Origin: Erinaceus europaeus | Lineage: Eukaryota > Chordata > Mammalia > Eulipotyphla > Erinaceidae | Reading direction: 5' to 3' | Assembly (NCBI RefSeq): GCF_950295315.1 | Contig: NC_080175.1 | Span: 65,559,353 to 65,623,352 of the forward strand | Length of the DNA: 64,000 nucleotides | In this document: positions 44,731 through 55,258 of the stretch, one piece after another | Layout: each line of letters begins with the position of its first letter | Numbering within the stretch: the first letter of the stretch is position 1 | Position numbers and translations under genes: made by a program | Notes under the pieces: model-generated | What the model was told of the DNA's origin: nothing | What the model saw: only the letters and a program-made list of their open reading frames with translations | Database searches by the model: none

Positions 44731-45938
44731 TCATTACCCTAAATGACACTACAATTGCATTCCCTTTATAATTGGTTGTTTCTGGAAGTTCAGTGGTTTG
44801 TAAAACTGTTTCCCACTTTGTGGTTTACTATATCTAATTTTGCATTTCTATTCTATGTTATAATGATGGTCAAAAATTGTGTTCATTACATATATAGCCT
44901 TACAATATCTAATAATGCTCTATTTTCCTAGCAGGAGGAAGGATTGTTTTGCTTATTTGTTGTTTCATTATTGCATTATTTGCACTGGTTTCTTAATACT
45001 AAGTAAACAGTGCCATCTTCTGTCTATGTTTTTATTGGTAATTGGGGAAAAAAAAAGAAAAAAGCTTGAAAGACTAGGTTAATATAAACTAGTGACAGAA
45101 CGCGAGGAATCTGGAGTTTACAATCTTGGCAATGTGTAGTGCAACTCGAAATGCTTGCGAAGAGCTAATTGTGTGAAAGGCTTCTTGAAGTAGGTTCACA
45201 TTAAAACCAGCTCTGATTAATTGTCTCAAGCCTCTGAAAATCCATTCAGACAATGGAAAAAGAGGGAACAAGCAGGAGGTGAGGATGATAGAAACAGGTG
45301 GCAAATGGCTTTAGTGATTAGGGTTTAACATAGTCAATAGAATGAAGTCAGTGACTCTCTGAGTCTACAATTTATTTTCTGCATTTCTTTCAATATTCAC
45401 CATTAGAGACACTATTTTCATCTTGATATGCACCGTTTTGTAAAAAAAAAAAGAAAGAAAGAAAGAAAGAAAGAAAAAGAAAATGTAAAATTAAGTAAGT
45501 CCATAAATGTAATGCAAAAAAAAATGATTTTCCCTTTATATGTAAAAAGTTATTGAAATCGAGGCATATGCAACAACTTGTTAAATGTGAAAATCTTTAA
45601 GAGTTGTATATTTTCCAAATTTATGCTATTTGGTACAATTTATTTGTAATATCATATTTTAGTCTTAACAAATACACACAAGAGCAGTAAATATAACCCG
45701 GTTAATAATAAATTCTCATTGCTTAGAGCAGCTTATTAAACATTTGATTCCAGCAAAGCTTATCTTTCATATATTTAAATTAACTTTGAGCTTTATGAGT
45801 ACTGACCACTTTCAGGGATACATGTACTGCTCATTACATTAGCCCCTCACCCCCACCCCCCAGTATGATTGTTCTTCTGCTAAGGAATTTGAAAAGAATC
45901 CCAAAAGGAAATAATTAACATTGGTGGCATTCTTTTAG
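44731..45938. other. Low-repeat segment with a candidate minus-strand exon
   Basis: Mostly unassigned. Contains a short A/GAAA tract (45439-45482) and the exon-like segment at 45089-45233, listed separately. Confidence 0.45.
45089..45233 (-). CDS. Candidate terminal exon, unverified
   Basis: The minus strand shows a pyrimidine-rich run and TGGATTTTCAG, a good splice acceptor, directly before 45233. One base then 47 codons stay open to a TAG at 45089-45091. The peptide includes GLRQLIRAGFNVNLLQEAF and FRVALHIAKIVNSRF. It keeps three or more CpGs in an AT-rich, CpG-poor region. I recognise no protein family and no partner exon. It could be a conserved non-coding element or a chance frame. Confidence 0.2.
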
Positions 45939-46083
45939 TTCCAGAGCTCCAGATAATGAGGAGAGTATGAAAGAAGAGCAACTTGAACTCATGTCTGAAG
46001 AGTGTAATATCTACGAAGATGCTGCCCTCTGTGATCACTTTGCATATTCAGAGACAAAGCAGGAACAGGGACTGTCCGCATGA
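45939..46083 (+). CDS. Candidate terminal coding exon, unverified
   Basis: After an acceptor-like GGCATTCTTTTAG, a frame with one leading base and 47 codons runs to the TGA at 46081-46083. The peptide is acidic and compositionally protein-like: NEESMKEEQLELMSEECNIY, then EDAALCDHFAYSETK, ending QGLSA. It is not L1 or SINE and is richer in GC than its flanks. I do not recognise the gene, and no obvious AATAAA follows closely. It may be the last exon of a gene lying mostly outside the window, or a relic of one. Confidence 0.35.
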
Positions 46084-47050
46084 GTACAGTTTGTAATTAA
46101 AAACGTTCTGACATATTATAAAAAGAAAATAGTTACGGGATTTTGGGTGAATGATCTGCCTATCTGAATTTTTTTCCTGATGATACTAGAATGACCTTAA
46201 GTGAGTTTTTTTTTTTTTTCTATAGTATTTCTATAGTAGTAATTTATATTTTATCAAGACTGGCTCCAAAGATCCAACAAGTAATGAAAGATAATTTAAT
46301 TGATTTTATTTTTGTTTATTTTATGTGATGCTATAGAGTGATAGATAAAGATGGTTGAACTTGCGGTTTAGGAGAAATAATCAGACTTAGTAACATATCT
46401 CCAAGAAGGGTTTGTACTTCTGAGACTAGAATATGAAGGTCTGTTGCCTGCCTGAGTATCCTATTAAGCATACCTTACAAAACACAGAATTCTATATTAA
46501 TTTGACAGCCAAGAAAGCAAGCTCAACTTTCTGGATCAGCTTTCTCTATTTTTAGAGCTGTGTTAGAATCAGAATTTCATTATTTCTGTTCACAGGATAG
46601 TCCTTATGTAATTTCATAGGTATGTTATATTGCCATATGAAAGAACAAAACCGATCTTAAAATAGAAATTATTTTTCCTATTTTACAAAATGACAATACT
46701 TCCTGCAATTATTTTTATTTTCTCCAGTTTATTTTCAAACATTATACAATACATATCCCAGTGAAGATCTGAACTACTGTGTTGCTTTTCTCAGATTATA
46801 GGTGAGCAAAAGTCTCATGGGAAAGAGTAAAGGCAATGAGATGAAAAAAAACTAGAAACACAATTGATTCACATGGTCATAATCTCCTTACACAGTTCCC
46901 CACGAGTAAGTGATTATGCCATATTGTATTGAAACATTACTCACAGGCTACCATTCTGAGACATGGAAGAAACCCAAGTATGGACAACAGTCTTCTTGAC
47001 TAATTTCATTAACTTAAGTGACAGGGCCTACACTTGCCGCAGCCTTTGAC
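46084..47050. other. Apparently single-copy DNA
   Basis: No repeat recognised. If the preceding exon is real, part of this would be its 3' UTR. Confidence 0.4.
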
Positions 47051-47052
47051 TA

Positions 47053-49220
47053 CTGTTTTTTTTATTTATCTTTTTCTTTATTGATAACTTTTATTAATAG
47101 GTTTTTACAAGAGTGTAAAATTATAATGTATGGTTCCACACCATACCCACCACCAAAGTTTTATAAGTCTACCCTTCCACCTCCCAAATATAACCATCAG
47201 AGTTCTCATAAATCTTAGAAACAGATTGTTTGCTTCTGTTTTATTTGGATATTCTTTTAGTTAAGTTCATGTAAATCAGTTCTACAGATTGCACATATGA
47301 GTGAAACAATCTGGTTGTTATCTTTTATCTCTTTACTTATTTTTTAAGCATAACCCCTCAGTTTCACCCCTTTTGTTCCAAAGGATACAATATAATCATA
47401 TCATCTTTTTTGATTGCAGAGTAGTATTCCATGATATATATATCTTCTTTATCCAGTCATCTGATGATGGGCATGTAGGCTGCTCCCACTCTTTGGCTAC
47501 TGTGAATAATGCAGCTATGAACATAGCTGTTGTTGTTGTTGTGTTCCTGTTTCTATTCTAATACTGATCATCTCATTGAAATTTGAAATTCCTCTGTTTC
47601 TTCTTTTCATATGGGATTTCTCTCAGTAATTTTTGCAAGGCAGGTTTGGTAGTGGCAAATTCTGTCAGCTTCTGAATATTTAAAACTATCTTTATTCCTA
47701 ATACTTGAAGGATAATTTATCAGGATATAGAATTTGTGGTTGACAATTCTTAACTTTTAATATTTTTAATATGCCATTCTACTCCCTTTTCCCCTCTAAG
47801 TTTGTGACAAGAAAACTGATGATAGTCTGATTGTTATACCTTTGTATGTGACTTTCTTTTTTTTTTTATAAAGGTTTTGTTTAATGTTTTTTTTTTTTTA
47901 AAGATTTTATTTATTTATGAGAAAGATAGGAGGAGAGAGAAAGAAACCAGACATCACTCTGGAACATGTGCTGCTGGGGATCGAACTTGCGACCTCATGC
48001 TTGAGAGACCAACGCTTTATCAATGCGCCACCTCCCGGACCACTGTATGTGACTTTCTTTCTTTCCTTGGAAGCCTACAGTAGTTTTCCTTGTCCCTGGT
48101 TTTGTATAGTATTACAATGATGTGTCTTGGTGCATGTCATTTTGGATGCAAAAACTTAGGTGTGTTTGCCTTCTTGGATTACTATATTTTGAATATTGCT
48201 TAAGTGTGGAAATTTTTCTGCTACAATTTCTTGGAATATGTTTCCACTTCTCTCTGCCTCTGTTATTCTTTAGGAAGCCCAATAATTCAGATATTCCTCT
48301 TTCTGGCAGAGTCTTCTATTTCATTTTTCCCAAAATTTTCTTCTCCAAGAATTTTAAATTCAAAGTGTGGTGGTTTATAATCTCTCCTCCATCTGATTAA
48401 GTCTACCACCAAGGCCTCTTACCTCAACCTGAACTGCATTAAAGTGTCCTTTAGGCTCTGCAGTTCTGTTTGGATTTTTTTTTCTTTCTATTCTTTGTAA
48501 TTCTTTGGTAAAATGATCTCTGAGTTCTTGAGTCTTTAGTTTCTTGAATTGATTTCATAATGAGTTTTCTGAACTTTATCTCCATCATTTTTTCTGCTGG
48601 TCATTTGGCATTTCTGTCATTGCTATCTATGTATTTTTCAGTTTCTGCATTTAGTGAGGCTCTCATTACTGTATCAGCAGGAGGTGCTATGGCTATGGAA
48701 ATTAAAGTGTTTAATTTCCTTGTTTATCTGTCTTGGTGGGGGAGGGGAGATTTTATCCTGTGTGGCCAGGCCATATCAGTAAACCTGATTTTAATATAGA
48801 GTCTCTCCACTGCTGTTCTAGCTTCTGTAAGGCAACAGCAATGGATACTAAAGAAGTCACAGTTAAGGACTGGTGAGCTTTTAGATGATTTTTTTCTTTT
48901 TAACAATTCTTTTTAACAATTCTTTGTTGCTTAAATTCAGACCCTAAGTGGTACACCACAGCTGCACCCAATTTGGTGCCAGCCATCCCTGAGCACCAGT
49001 TTTAGTCTTGGGAATCTCTCCCTCACCTCTATTCTGTCCATGAGCCACACATGTCTACTCACCTGTGGCTTGGTGAGTTTCTGAAGAAATAAATCCTGCT
49101 CTCGTTTTTTTTTTGTTTTTTTTTTTTTGAGTTGCCCGGTGATGTTCATTGCTTTTCCTAGTTGACTGGGGAGAGCAGAAATGAGTCTGCTGCTATGCAA
49201 TAGCTACACTGCCAGAAGTT
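47053..49220 (-). mobile_element. Older L1 with internal deletion
   Basis: Minus-strand order: 5' UTR (49220-48900; plus text GTTGCCCGGTGATGTTCATT), ORF1 region (48700-47570; plus text CAATGATGTGTCTTGGTGCA parallels 18326), then ORF2 C-terminal coding (about 47560-47400; plus text GAGTAGTATTCCATGATATA) and a 3' UTR with tail at 47053. Most of ORF2 is missing between about 47560 and 47580. All frames are decayed, and a type C SINE lies inside. Confidence 0.8.
47860..48043 (-). mobile_element. tRNA-derived SINE, type C, with T+ class-like tail
   Basis: Minus strand: GTGGTCCGGGAGGTGGCGCA head, AGTTCGATCCCCAGCAGCAC at box B, CT-rich block, then ATAAATAAATAAAATCTTT, which combines AATAAA with a TCTTT polymerase III terminator as in T+ class SINEs. 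Perfect 17-bp TSD TGTATGTGACTTTCTTT at 47843-47859 and 48044-48060. Low divergence and a perfect TSD indicate a recent insertion into an old L1. Confidence 0.95.
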
Positions 49221-49974
49221 CCCTCTTTCTTTTTAGTTGTTTTCTCATTTATTGTAATCACTTCAAAAGGAGAGAATGAGCAGTAGTGTTGACATAACTC
49301 AACTATGTTTGCATGTTAACTAAATTAATTTAATTTGTGTTCTTAACTCATTTTCTCCTGTGATTAAAAAAGAATGAATGAAATTTTTTCATAATTCTCT
49401 TCTATAATTTCCCTTTTTCCATTTTCTTATGTTTTGATTCTTCCTTTCTTCTCTCTCTTTTCACTAATCCCTTCCTGTTCTTTAAATCATTACTTATACT
49501 ACTTTATCTTTATTTTGTAATTAAATATATTTTATTTTTAAAAAATCCCCATGAATTTTCCTATTATTGCTACAAAATGTACTTACACTTAAGTATGTGT
49601 CAACAATTTAGTGCTGTCACTTTGGCACACAGTTTGGAAATTTTAAGCTTCTTAAGTATTTTCCAAACTGAAATTTGAGAATAGTGAAAATTAATATTTA
49701 ATAAATTAAATAAATGTCAGTAATACCTAATATGAAAAAGCTGAAAAGGTAAATATGTAAAAAAATGACAGTGTATTTCAGAAACATGTGATACCAACAG
49801 TTGATTGTTAATTTTCTAATGTAATACTTTTGAAATTTCCTTACTATCACTTTTTTTTTTCTTTACCACTTTTGTTAAGAATTTGAAGCACAGTGCCTCC
49901 ATCTATAACCTACTGTGGACTCCATCTATAGCTTACTGTGGACTCTTCTGGATTTTTTTTCTTTTTTAAATTTT
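49221..49974. other. Unassigned DNA with a small duplication
   Basis: No gene. A 23-bp imperfect tandem duplication beginning TCCATCTATAACCTACTGTG lies at 49898-49943. Confidence 0.45.
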
Positions 49975-50120
49975 TCTTCTTTCTTTCCTTCTTTCTCCCT
50001 TTTTCCTACCAGAGCAATGCTCTGCTATGGCTTATGATGGGGCAAGGGATTGAACTTGGGACTTTAGAGCCCCAAGCATGAGAGTCTCTGCATAACCATT
50101 GTGATATCTACCTCACCTTT
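49975..50120 (-). mobile_element. tRNA-derived SINE, type D
   Basis: Plus text ACCAGAGCAATGCTCTGCTA and ATTGAACTTGGGACTTTAGA, then GCATAACCATTGTGATATCT, is the antisense of type D body, box B and head. The CT-rich tail side is at the left. Confidence 0.8.
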
Positions 50121-50323
50121 GTAGACTCTTCAGGGCACTAGCCAGTGACCTATCTCAGCTGACTTATCCTATTTTCTAAGTAAAACTATAATAGTTTGTT
50201 TAATGACTGCTTATATATGGTACAGATTTTGTTAGATGAAAATATAGAAGTGTAATTCTATCAGTGTGTGAATTATTAAGAAATTCTTAAATAATTAATG
50301 GAAAAATACTTTCTTTATTGAAG

Positions 50324-50486
50324 TCTGGGTAAAGAGGTTAAGCCACTTTTTATTGCTTGCAAACAGAACTTCTATAGCATCACTGAGATTCAGGATCAGA
50401 TTGATGAGGCTGATGTTCATGCTCTTGCACATTCATATCAATTACTTGAAGAAGATATTAAATTTCAAAAGTGTCTTTCTATTTAA
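50324..50486 (+). CDS. Candidate coding exon or gene relic, unverified
   Basis: Following an acceptor-like TTTCTTTATTGAAG, one base and 53 codons stay open to a TAA at 50484-50486. The peptide reads like real protein: KPLFIACKQNFYSI, then IQDQIDEADVHALAHSYQL and LEEDIKF. It is outside recognised repeats. I cannot assign it. It could be a real exon, a fragment of a processed pseudogene, or chance. Confidence 0.28.
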
Positions 50487-50784
50487 ATCATTCTTCATTT
50501 TCCAGAAAAATAGCTAATCTAAGAACACTTTTAGCCCTTCTACAGAAATTGATAGTTTATATGTCCCATTAATCTCTGCATTGATTAGGATCTTAAAAGC
50601 AATGGATTCAGAATTTGTATGCACAGTTTCAATAAAAGCACTAATGGGACAAGCCCAGTGGCTCATAGAGAACGCAGTGGTTCGCAGGTTTAACATGTAA
50701 TATTTTTATGTAGCTTGTTGTAAAATGTTTCCAACTAATGAGGTTGGTATATATGAATTGAATTGTCTCAGGTGACTTTACAGG

Positions 50785-51500
50785 TAAGTCATTTATTAGT
50801 TTTCTAGGGGAACCATGCCAAAACACCACAGACTGGGTGGCTTAAGCAAATGAAATATATTTGCTTACAGTTCTAGAAGTTGGAAGTTCAAGATCAATAT
50901 GTCAAAAACACTGGTTTCTCTCAAGACCACTTTTTAAAAATATTTATTTATTTGCTTTTTGACTTATAGATGTCTGTCCTCTTACTGCCTCTTCATACTG
51001 TTGTCCCTTCTATACACAAAGACCCTTGCTAATAAGTATACTTGCTTTGCCACCAGAATTATCACTGAGTGTCAGTGCTTGCACAACAAATTCATCACTA
51101 CTGGCTCTTAATTTTTTTCTTCTTTCTTTTCTAATAGACAGAGGAAAATAGGGAGGGAGAAAGGAAGAGGCAAAGAAAAAGGGACCAACTGCAAATTTGC
51201 TCCACTGCTCATGAAGATTCTCCCCTACGGGTAGGGACCAGAAAGGAATTTAGGATCCTGTGCATGCTACCATGTGTTCTGCAGACCATGCTGCTACCTG
51301 AACACACCATTATTTTCCATATGACTACAACCTTCTTCTTGTGAGACTGTTCAGATCAAGTTGGGATCTACCTGTGTGATCTCATTTAACTTAAATTGCC
51401 TCTTCAGAGGCTCATTTCCAACATGGCCACATCATGAGGCACTGGGTAGAAGGATTTCAAACTAATTTTGAACATGTTTCAGCCATAACCATTTGTATAA
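50785..51500 (+). mobile_element. Ancient mammalian interspersed repeat, split by a SINE
   Basis: TTAGTTTTCTAGGGGAACCA, CCACAGACTGGGTGGCTTAA and TCTAGAAGTTGGAAGTTCAA are a well-known old mammalian repeat. It resumes after the SINE with CCTTCTTCTTGTGAGACTG ... CACATCATGAGGCACTGGG. Other pieces occur at 5240 and 23641. Family name not asserted. Confidence 0.72.
51041..51305 (-). mobile_element. Old type A SINE, long form, inside the ancient repeat
   Basis: Plus text GTCAGTGCTTGCACAACAAATTC and CATCACTACTGGCTC is the antisense 3' module. It is followed by a purine block and CTCCCCTACGGGTAGGGACC near the box B side. Diverged. Confidence 0.7.
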
Positions 51501-52028
51501 CTGAAAATTTAAAGGCTAGAATATTGATTTAATTTGTGAAAAGAAAGCAAATGTCACTGCAGCCTTTGATATATTTCAAGCAGAAAGACTACACTTTTGT
51601 ACCTTAAACAGTTTGTCGAGTTTGAAACAGATAAATAGAAAAAAAAAATTATGTCAGGTAGTATTGTGATTACATGATTAAATTGAACACTGTTACTATG
51701 GCAATGAATAAAAGTTTGTGGAAGTAAATATGGCAGAAATTAAGGATATAAGGAAATGAATGCTTTGTGATTGTTTTTATTTTATATGAAAAATACATCT
51801 TGGAATTTTAGTCAAGGAGAAATGTGCATTAAATTTAGTACAAAACACGCAATTATAGTCTGGTAAATCAAAAAAGTACTAGGAAAAATGATAAATAAGT
51901 TAATTATAAAAACTAGAAAACAGGTTAAAATCTATTGATGGATTTTTAACAATAACAACAAAACAAAACAAACATGTTGAGAAGACATTGTCATGAGTTC
52001 CCAAGATTGTTTTAAAAAATCTGTGTTT
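51501..52028. other. Unassigned AT-rich DNA
   Basis: No feature recognised. Confidence 0.45.
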
Positions 52029-52042
52029 AAAACAGAGACCTG

Positions 52043-52256
52043 GGGCTGGGTGGTGGCACACCTAGTAGAGTGCATGTATTACAATGTTCAAGGACCCGGG
52101 TTCAAGCCCCTGGTCCCCATCTACAGGGGGAAAGCTTTACGAGTGGTGAAGCAGGGCTGCAGGTGTCTCTCTATCTCTCTCCCTCTCTATCACCCCCCTC
52201 CCTCTTGATTTCTGGCTGTCTCTATCCAATAAATAAAGATAATAATAAAATAAAAT
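52043..52256 (+). mobile_element. tRNA-derived SINE, type B
   Basis: Complete low-divergence copy: GGGCTGGGTGGTGGCACACC head, GGGTTCAAGCCCCTGGTCCC at box B, CT-rich block, TCTCTATCCAATAAATAAAG. Perfect 14-bp TSD AAAACAGAGACCTG at 52029-52042 and 52257-52270. Confidence 0.95.
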
Positions 52257-52454
52257 AAAACAGAGACCTGATCTTTTTGGGGCTATTACATTTCTTTAAA
52301 TAGAATACTCAAAAAAAAAAAATTTCCCAAAATCCTCAAGTCAAGCAATAACAAAACAGTTTCTCAGTGGTCTTATATTTATATACATGTGTACACACTA
52401 AGTAGTGTACTTGGAGAACTGGTATTGTATTTGAAATAATATTACTAAGAATTC

Positions 52455-52590
52455 AAGAGGAGCTAGTGGGGGTTGTATCGTTATGTAGGAAACTGAGAAA
52501 TGTTATGCATATACAAACTGGTGTACTTATTGTCGATTGTAAAACATTAATCCCCCAATAAATGAAAAAATAAATTTAAAAAAAGATTAT
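52455..52590 (+). mobile_element. Second-type L1 3' end
   Basis: GGGGGTTGTATCGTTATGTA, AACTGAGAAATGTTATGCAT and AAAACATTAATCCCCCAATA, then an A-rich end. It shares its terminal segment with 39190-39322. It differs from the main L1 3' UTR, so the family is uncertain. Confidence 0.55.
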
Positions 52591-53955
52591 TTATTTTTAG
52601 ATCACTTTACCTGAGGAAATGTTAGTTTCCAAGACTATTGTTTTGCAGGTGTAAGGTCTCATATCTCCCCATGATAGGTGCTGTCACACCTCTCTGTCTG
52701 CCAGCTTGTTGTCTTCCTCCACCATGAGACACTGAGGAGAAAAATCTTGTAGAATGTTTTTAGACTTTAAAATGTAAAATTAAAGCATGCTAGGATAGCT
52801 TTAAAAATTATCGGTTCACCTATAAAAGTATTGGTTGAAGTAATTTATTCATGGTACACACATATAAGATGAGCAGGAAAATATTTAAACTGTATATTTG
52901 AGGTAAAGGATTGAAACTGGGTATGATTCCTATATGAGGAGTTTCTTTAAACAGGAGACAAAATTTGAAAAATATGTAAAGGATTTTCATATTAATTGGG
53001 ACAGGAAATTACATGTATCTTTGCACCTAAAAGTGAGAAAATTCCAGTTGACTACAGTACAAAAATCTGATTTCAGTAAAGAATGATTAGAACAGCAGGA
53101 GCAATTCACAAACAGTAACATTAAAGATTATTATTATGATGTAAGATTGAAAGGACTGCATATTACATAAATGAAATCTAAAATTTGTCAGTTTCACAGG
53201 GACTTGAATAGTCTTTTATGACTATGAGAATATGTATTTAAGGTTTATGTCATAGAATCCTGGAAACAGTTTGTTAACCCTGTGGCTTGATTGAATATAG
53301 CTGCAAACTTCAAAAAATAATCCTCATGGCAGTAGCAGATAAAAGAAATGCTGGAGGCCAGAAACTATGTTATAGCACAATGAAGAGTTTATGAGCATCT
53401 AAATGGAAAATCGGACAGAATCAATGGAGTGGAAGAGATGGATATACTTGACCCAGCATAGTAGTGTCATGGTTATGTATAATATTCTAAAATGTGGGCA
53501 GTGTGGACCAGGCAACATTTTGAGACAACTCTGCAATTTATGACTGAAGTGGCAGATGACAAGGCTGTTAATTTAGAAAAGCAAAAAATATAAAATAAAA
53601 AATGAGGGGATATGAAATAGAATGAAGGCAATGTGAGTAAGAAATTGCACATGGTAAGTATAGAAGTTAGAGCTCAAATTCAGATGGAAAAATCTAGCAT
53701 GATGAAAGAAAATAAATATGCCAAACTTAACCATTTCTTCCTACAATCTGATAAACTGGTACTCAATGCTTCTACATATTTTTTCTATCCTGTTGGCTGT
53801 TATCATTGAGTACTCCTCTCTGAGCCTAGTCTCCTGCTTGTCATCTCCAAATAGTAAAATTAAGTACAAGCAATATAAATGCTTTCAGATGAGGAACATA
53901 CTTACAGATTTAATGACTTAACTTTTATTTTCCCATTAAAAAAACAGTTTTAAAA
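52591..53955. other. Apparently single-copy DNA
   Basis: No gene or repeat recognised over about 1.3 kb. A 67-codon open frame at 53718-53921 shows no coding context. Confidence 0.45.
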
Positions 53956-53959
53956 TGGA

Positions 53960-54112
53960 ATCCTCTTTAAATACTTTTATTATTTAAATCACATAAAAGA
54001 GAAAAATCAGAACATTGCTGGCATACAAGCAGCTTCCAGAATCAAACTAGGAGCCTCAAATATGAAAGTTCAGTGCTCTATCAGCTAATCAATCACCCCA
54101 CTCTAGAAAAAT
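53960..54112 (-). mobile_element. Old tRNA-derived SINE
   Basis: Plus text AACATTGCTGGCATACAAGC, CAGAATCAAACTAGGAGCCT, GCTCTATCAGCTAATCAATC. This is the antisense of a diverged tRNA-like head with the box B region in the middle. Confidence 0.55.
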
Positions 54113-54117
54113 AGACC

Positions 54118-54335
54118 AGCATATGTCCAACAGAGAAGCAATTAAGGAAACCAGAACTCCTATCTTTTGCTCCCCATAAAGAACATTGGTCTGTACTCCC
54201 AGAGGGATAAAGAATAGGGAAGCTTCCAGTGGAGGGGATGGGACATGAAACTCTGGGGGTGGGAACTGTATGGAACTGTACCCTTGTTATCTTACAATTT
54301 TAATCATTATTAAATTGCTAATAATTTTTTAAATG
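54118..54335 (+). mobile_element. L1 3' UTR fragment
   Basis: AGAGAAGCAATTAAGGAAAC, CTGTACTCCCAGAGGGATAA, GGAGGGGATGGGACATGAAA, and a tail after ATTAAATTGCTAATAATT. 5'-truncated, diverged. Confidence 0.82.
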
Positions 54336-54431
54336 TACCAACATAAACGAAGTAGTTTTTATTCATACTTATACATTCATTCTACAACAACTGAATTGGA
54401 AAAGGAAAAACTCAGGAGTAGAAAATGAAAA

Positions 54432-54585
54432 GGACCAGGCTGGGGAGATAACATACTGGTTACGTAAAAATATCTTCATGCCACCATAAGCCAGAGCTGA
54501 TCAGTGCTCTGGTCAGTCTCTCTATCATCTATCTATCATCTGTCTATGTATCTATCTATTTAATAAAAATAAAGAAAGTAGTGTT
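54432..54585 (+). mobile_element. tRNA-derived SINE, type D
   Basis: GGCTGGGGAGATAACATACT head, GCCACCATAAGCCAGAGCTG, ATCAGTGCTCTGGTCAGTCT, TATC-rich stretch and AATAAAAATAAA tail. The box B region is largely deleted. Confidence 0.75.
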
Positions 54586-55185
54586 CCCATTGAAATAAAG
54601 TAAAACTTAGATATTTTCCTTACCTATCAGATTTATTTATGTCCCATGTAGCTGGATATGCAGCTAGCTTTGTTAGGCAGTAGTCATTACAGATTCTGTC
54701 TTGCTGTTCACATACATAAATATTTTCTTGTATTTTTTTCACTTACTTATGTAGGAGTTTTTGCTTAGAAAAACTTAGATTAATAGTGCACTTCTGTATT
54801 TTTGCTCTGTCTCTTGACACTAGGGAATTATAGACTAAAGTCCTGTAATTCAGAAGTATATTATTTAAGGATGTTATTTCAACTTTTAGATCACTAAACT
54901 TCAGTGTTTAATGAAATTATCTCAAGTTGTAGAAGGGACAAGACTACCAAATTCTGTTGAATTATTTATAAGTGACCCTTCAAGCAGTCAAAAGGCACAC
55001 AAATTATTAAACTTGATGACAATGTGATGGTATATGCTTCTTCCCTACTAACCCACTGTACTAAGCCCTAGCCTGAAAGAAAGGGCAGTTTAGGAACAGG
55101 AGTCTACTAACTCCCCAGGTTATGTTAGCAAGTAATTCAAGTTTGTTTCTCTTGCACTAACCTTTGTCCCTTGATTAATTGGATT
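54586..55185. other. Unassigned AT-rich DNA
   Basis: No feature recognised. Confidence 0.45.
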
Positions 55186-55204
55186 AATTGGTCTTTTTTT
55201 TATT

Positions 55205-55258
55205 TTAAATGAACTTTCTTTTTATTTATTTATTTATTTTCCCTTTTGTTGCCCTTGT
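55205..55258 (-). mobile_element. Isolated 3' tail of a type A SINE, joined to an L1
   Basis: The minus strand reads CAAGGGCAACAAAAGGGAAA followed by ATAAATAAATAAATAAA, exactly the 3' tail of type A SINEs. The rest of the SINE is absent. The next base upstream on that strand is the A run ending the L1 at 55259. Confidence 0.8.
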
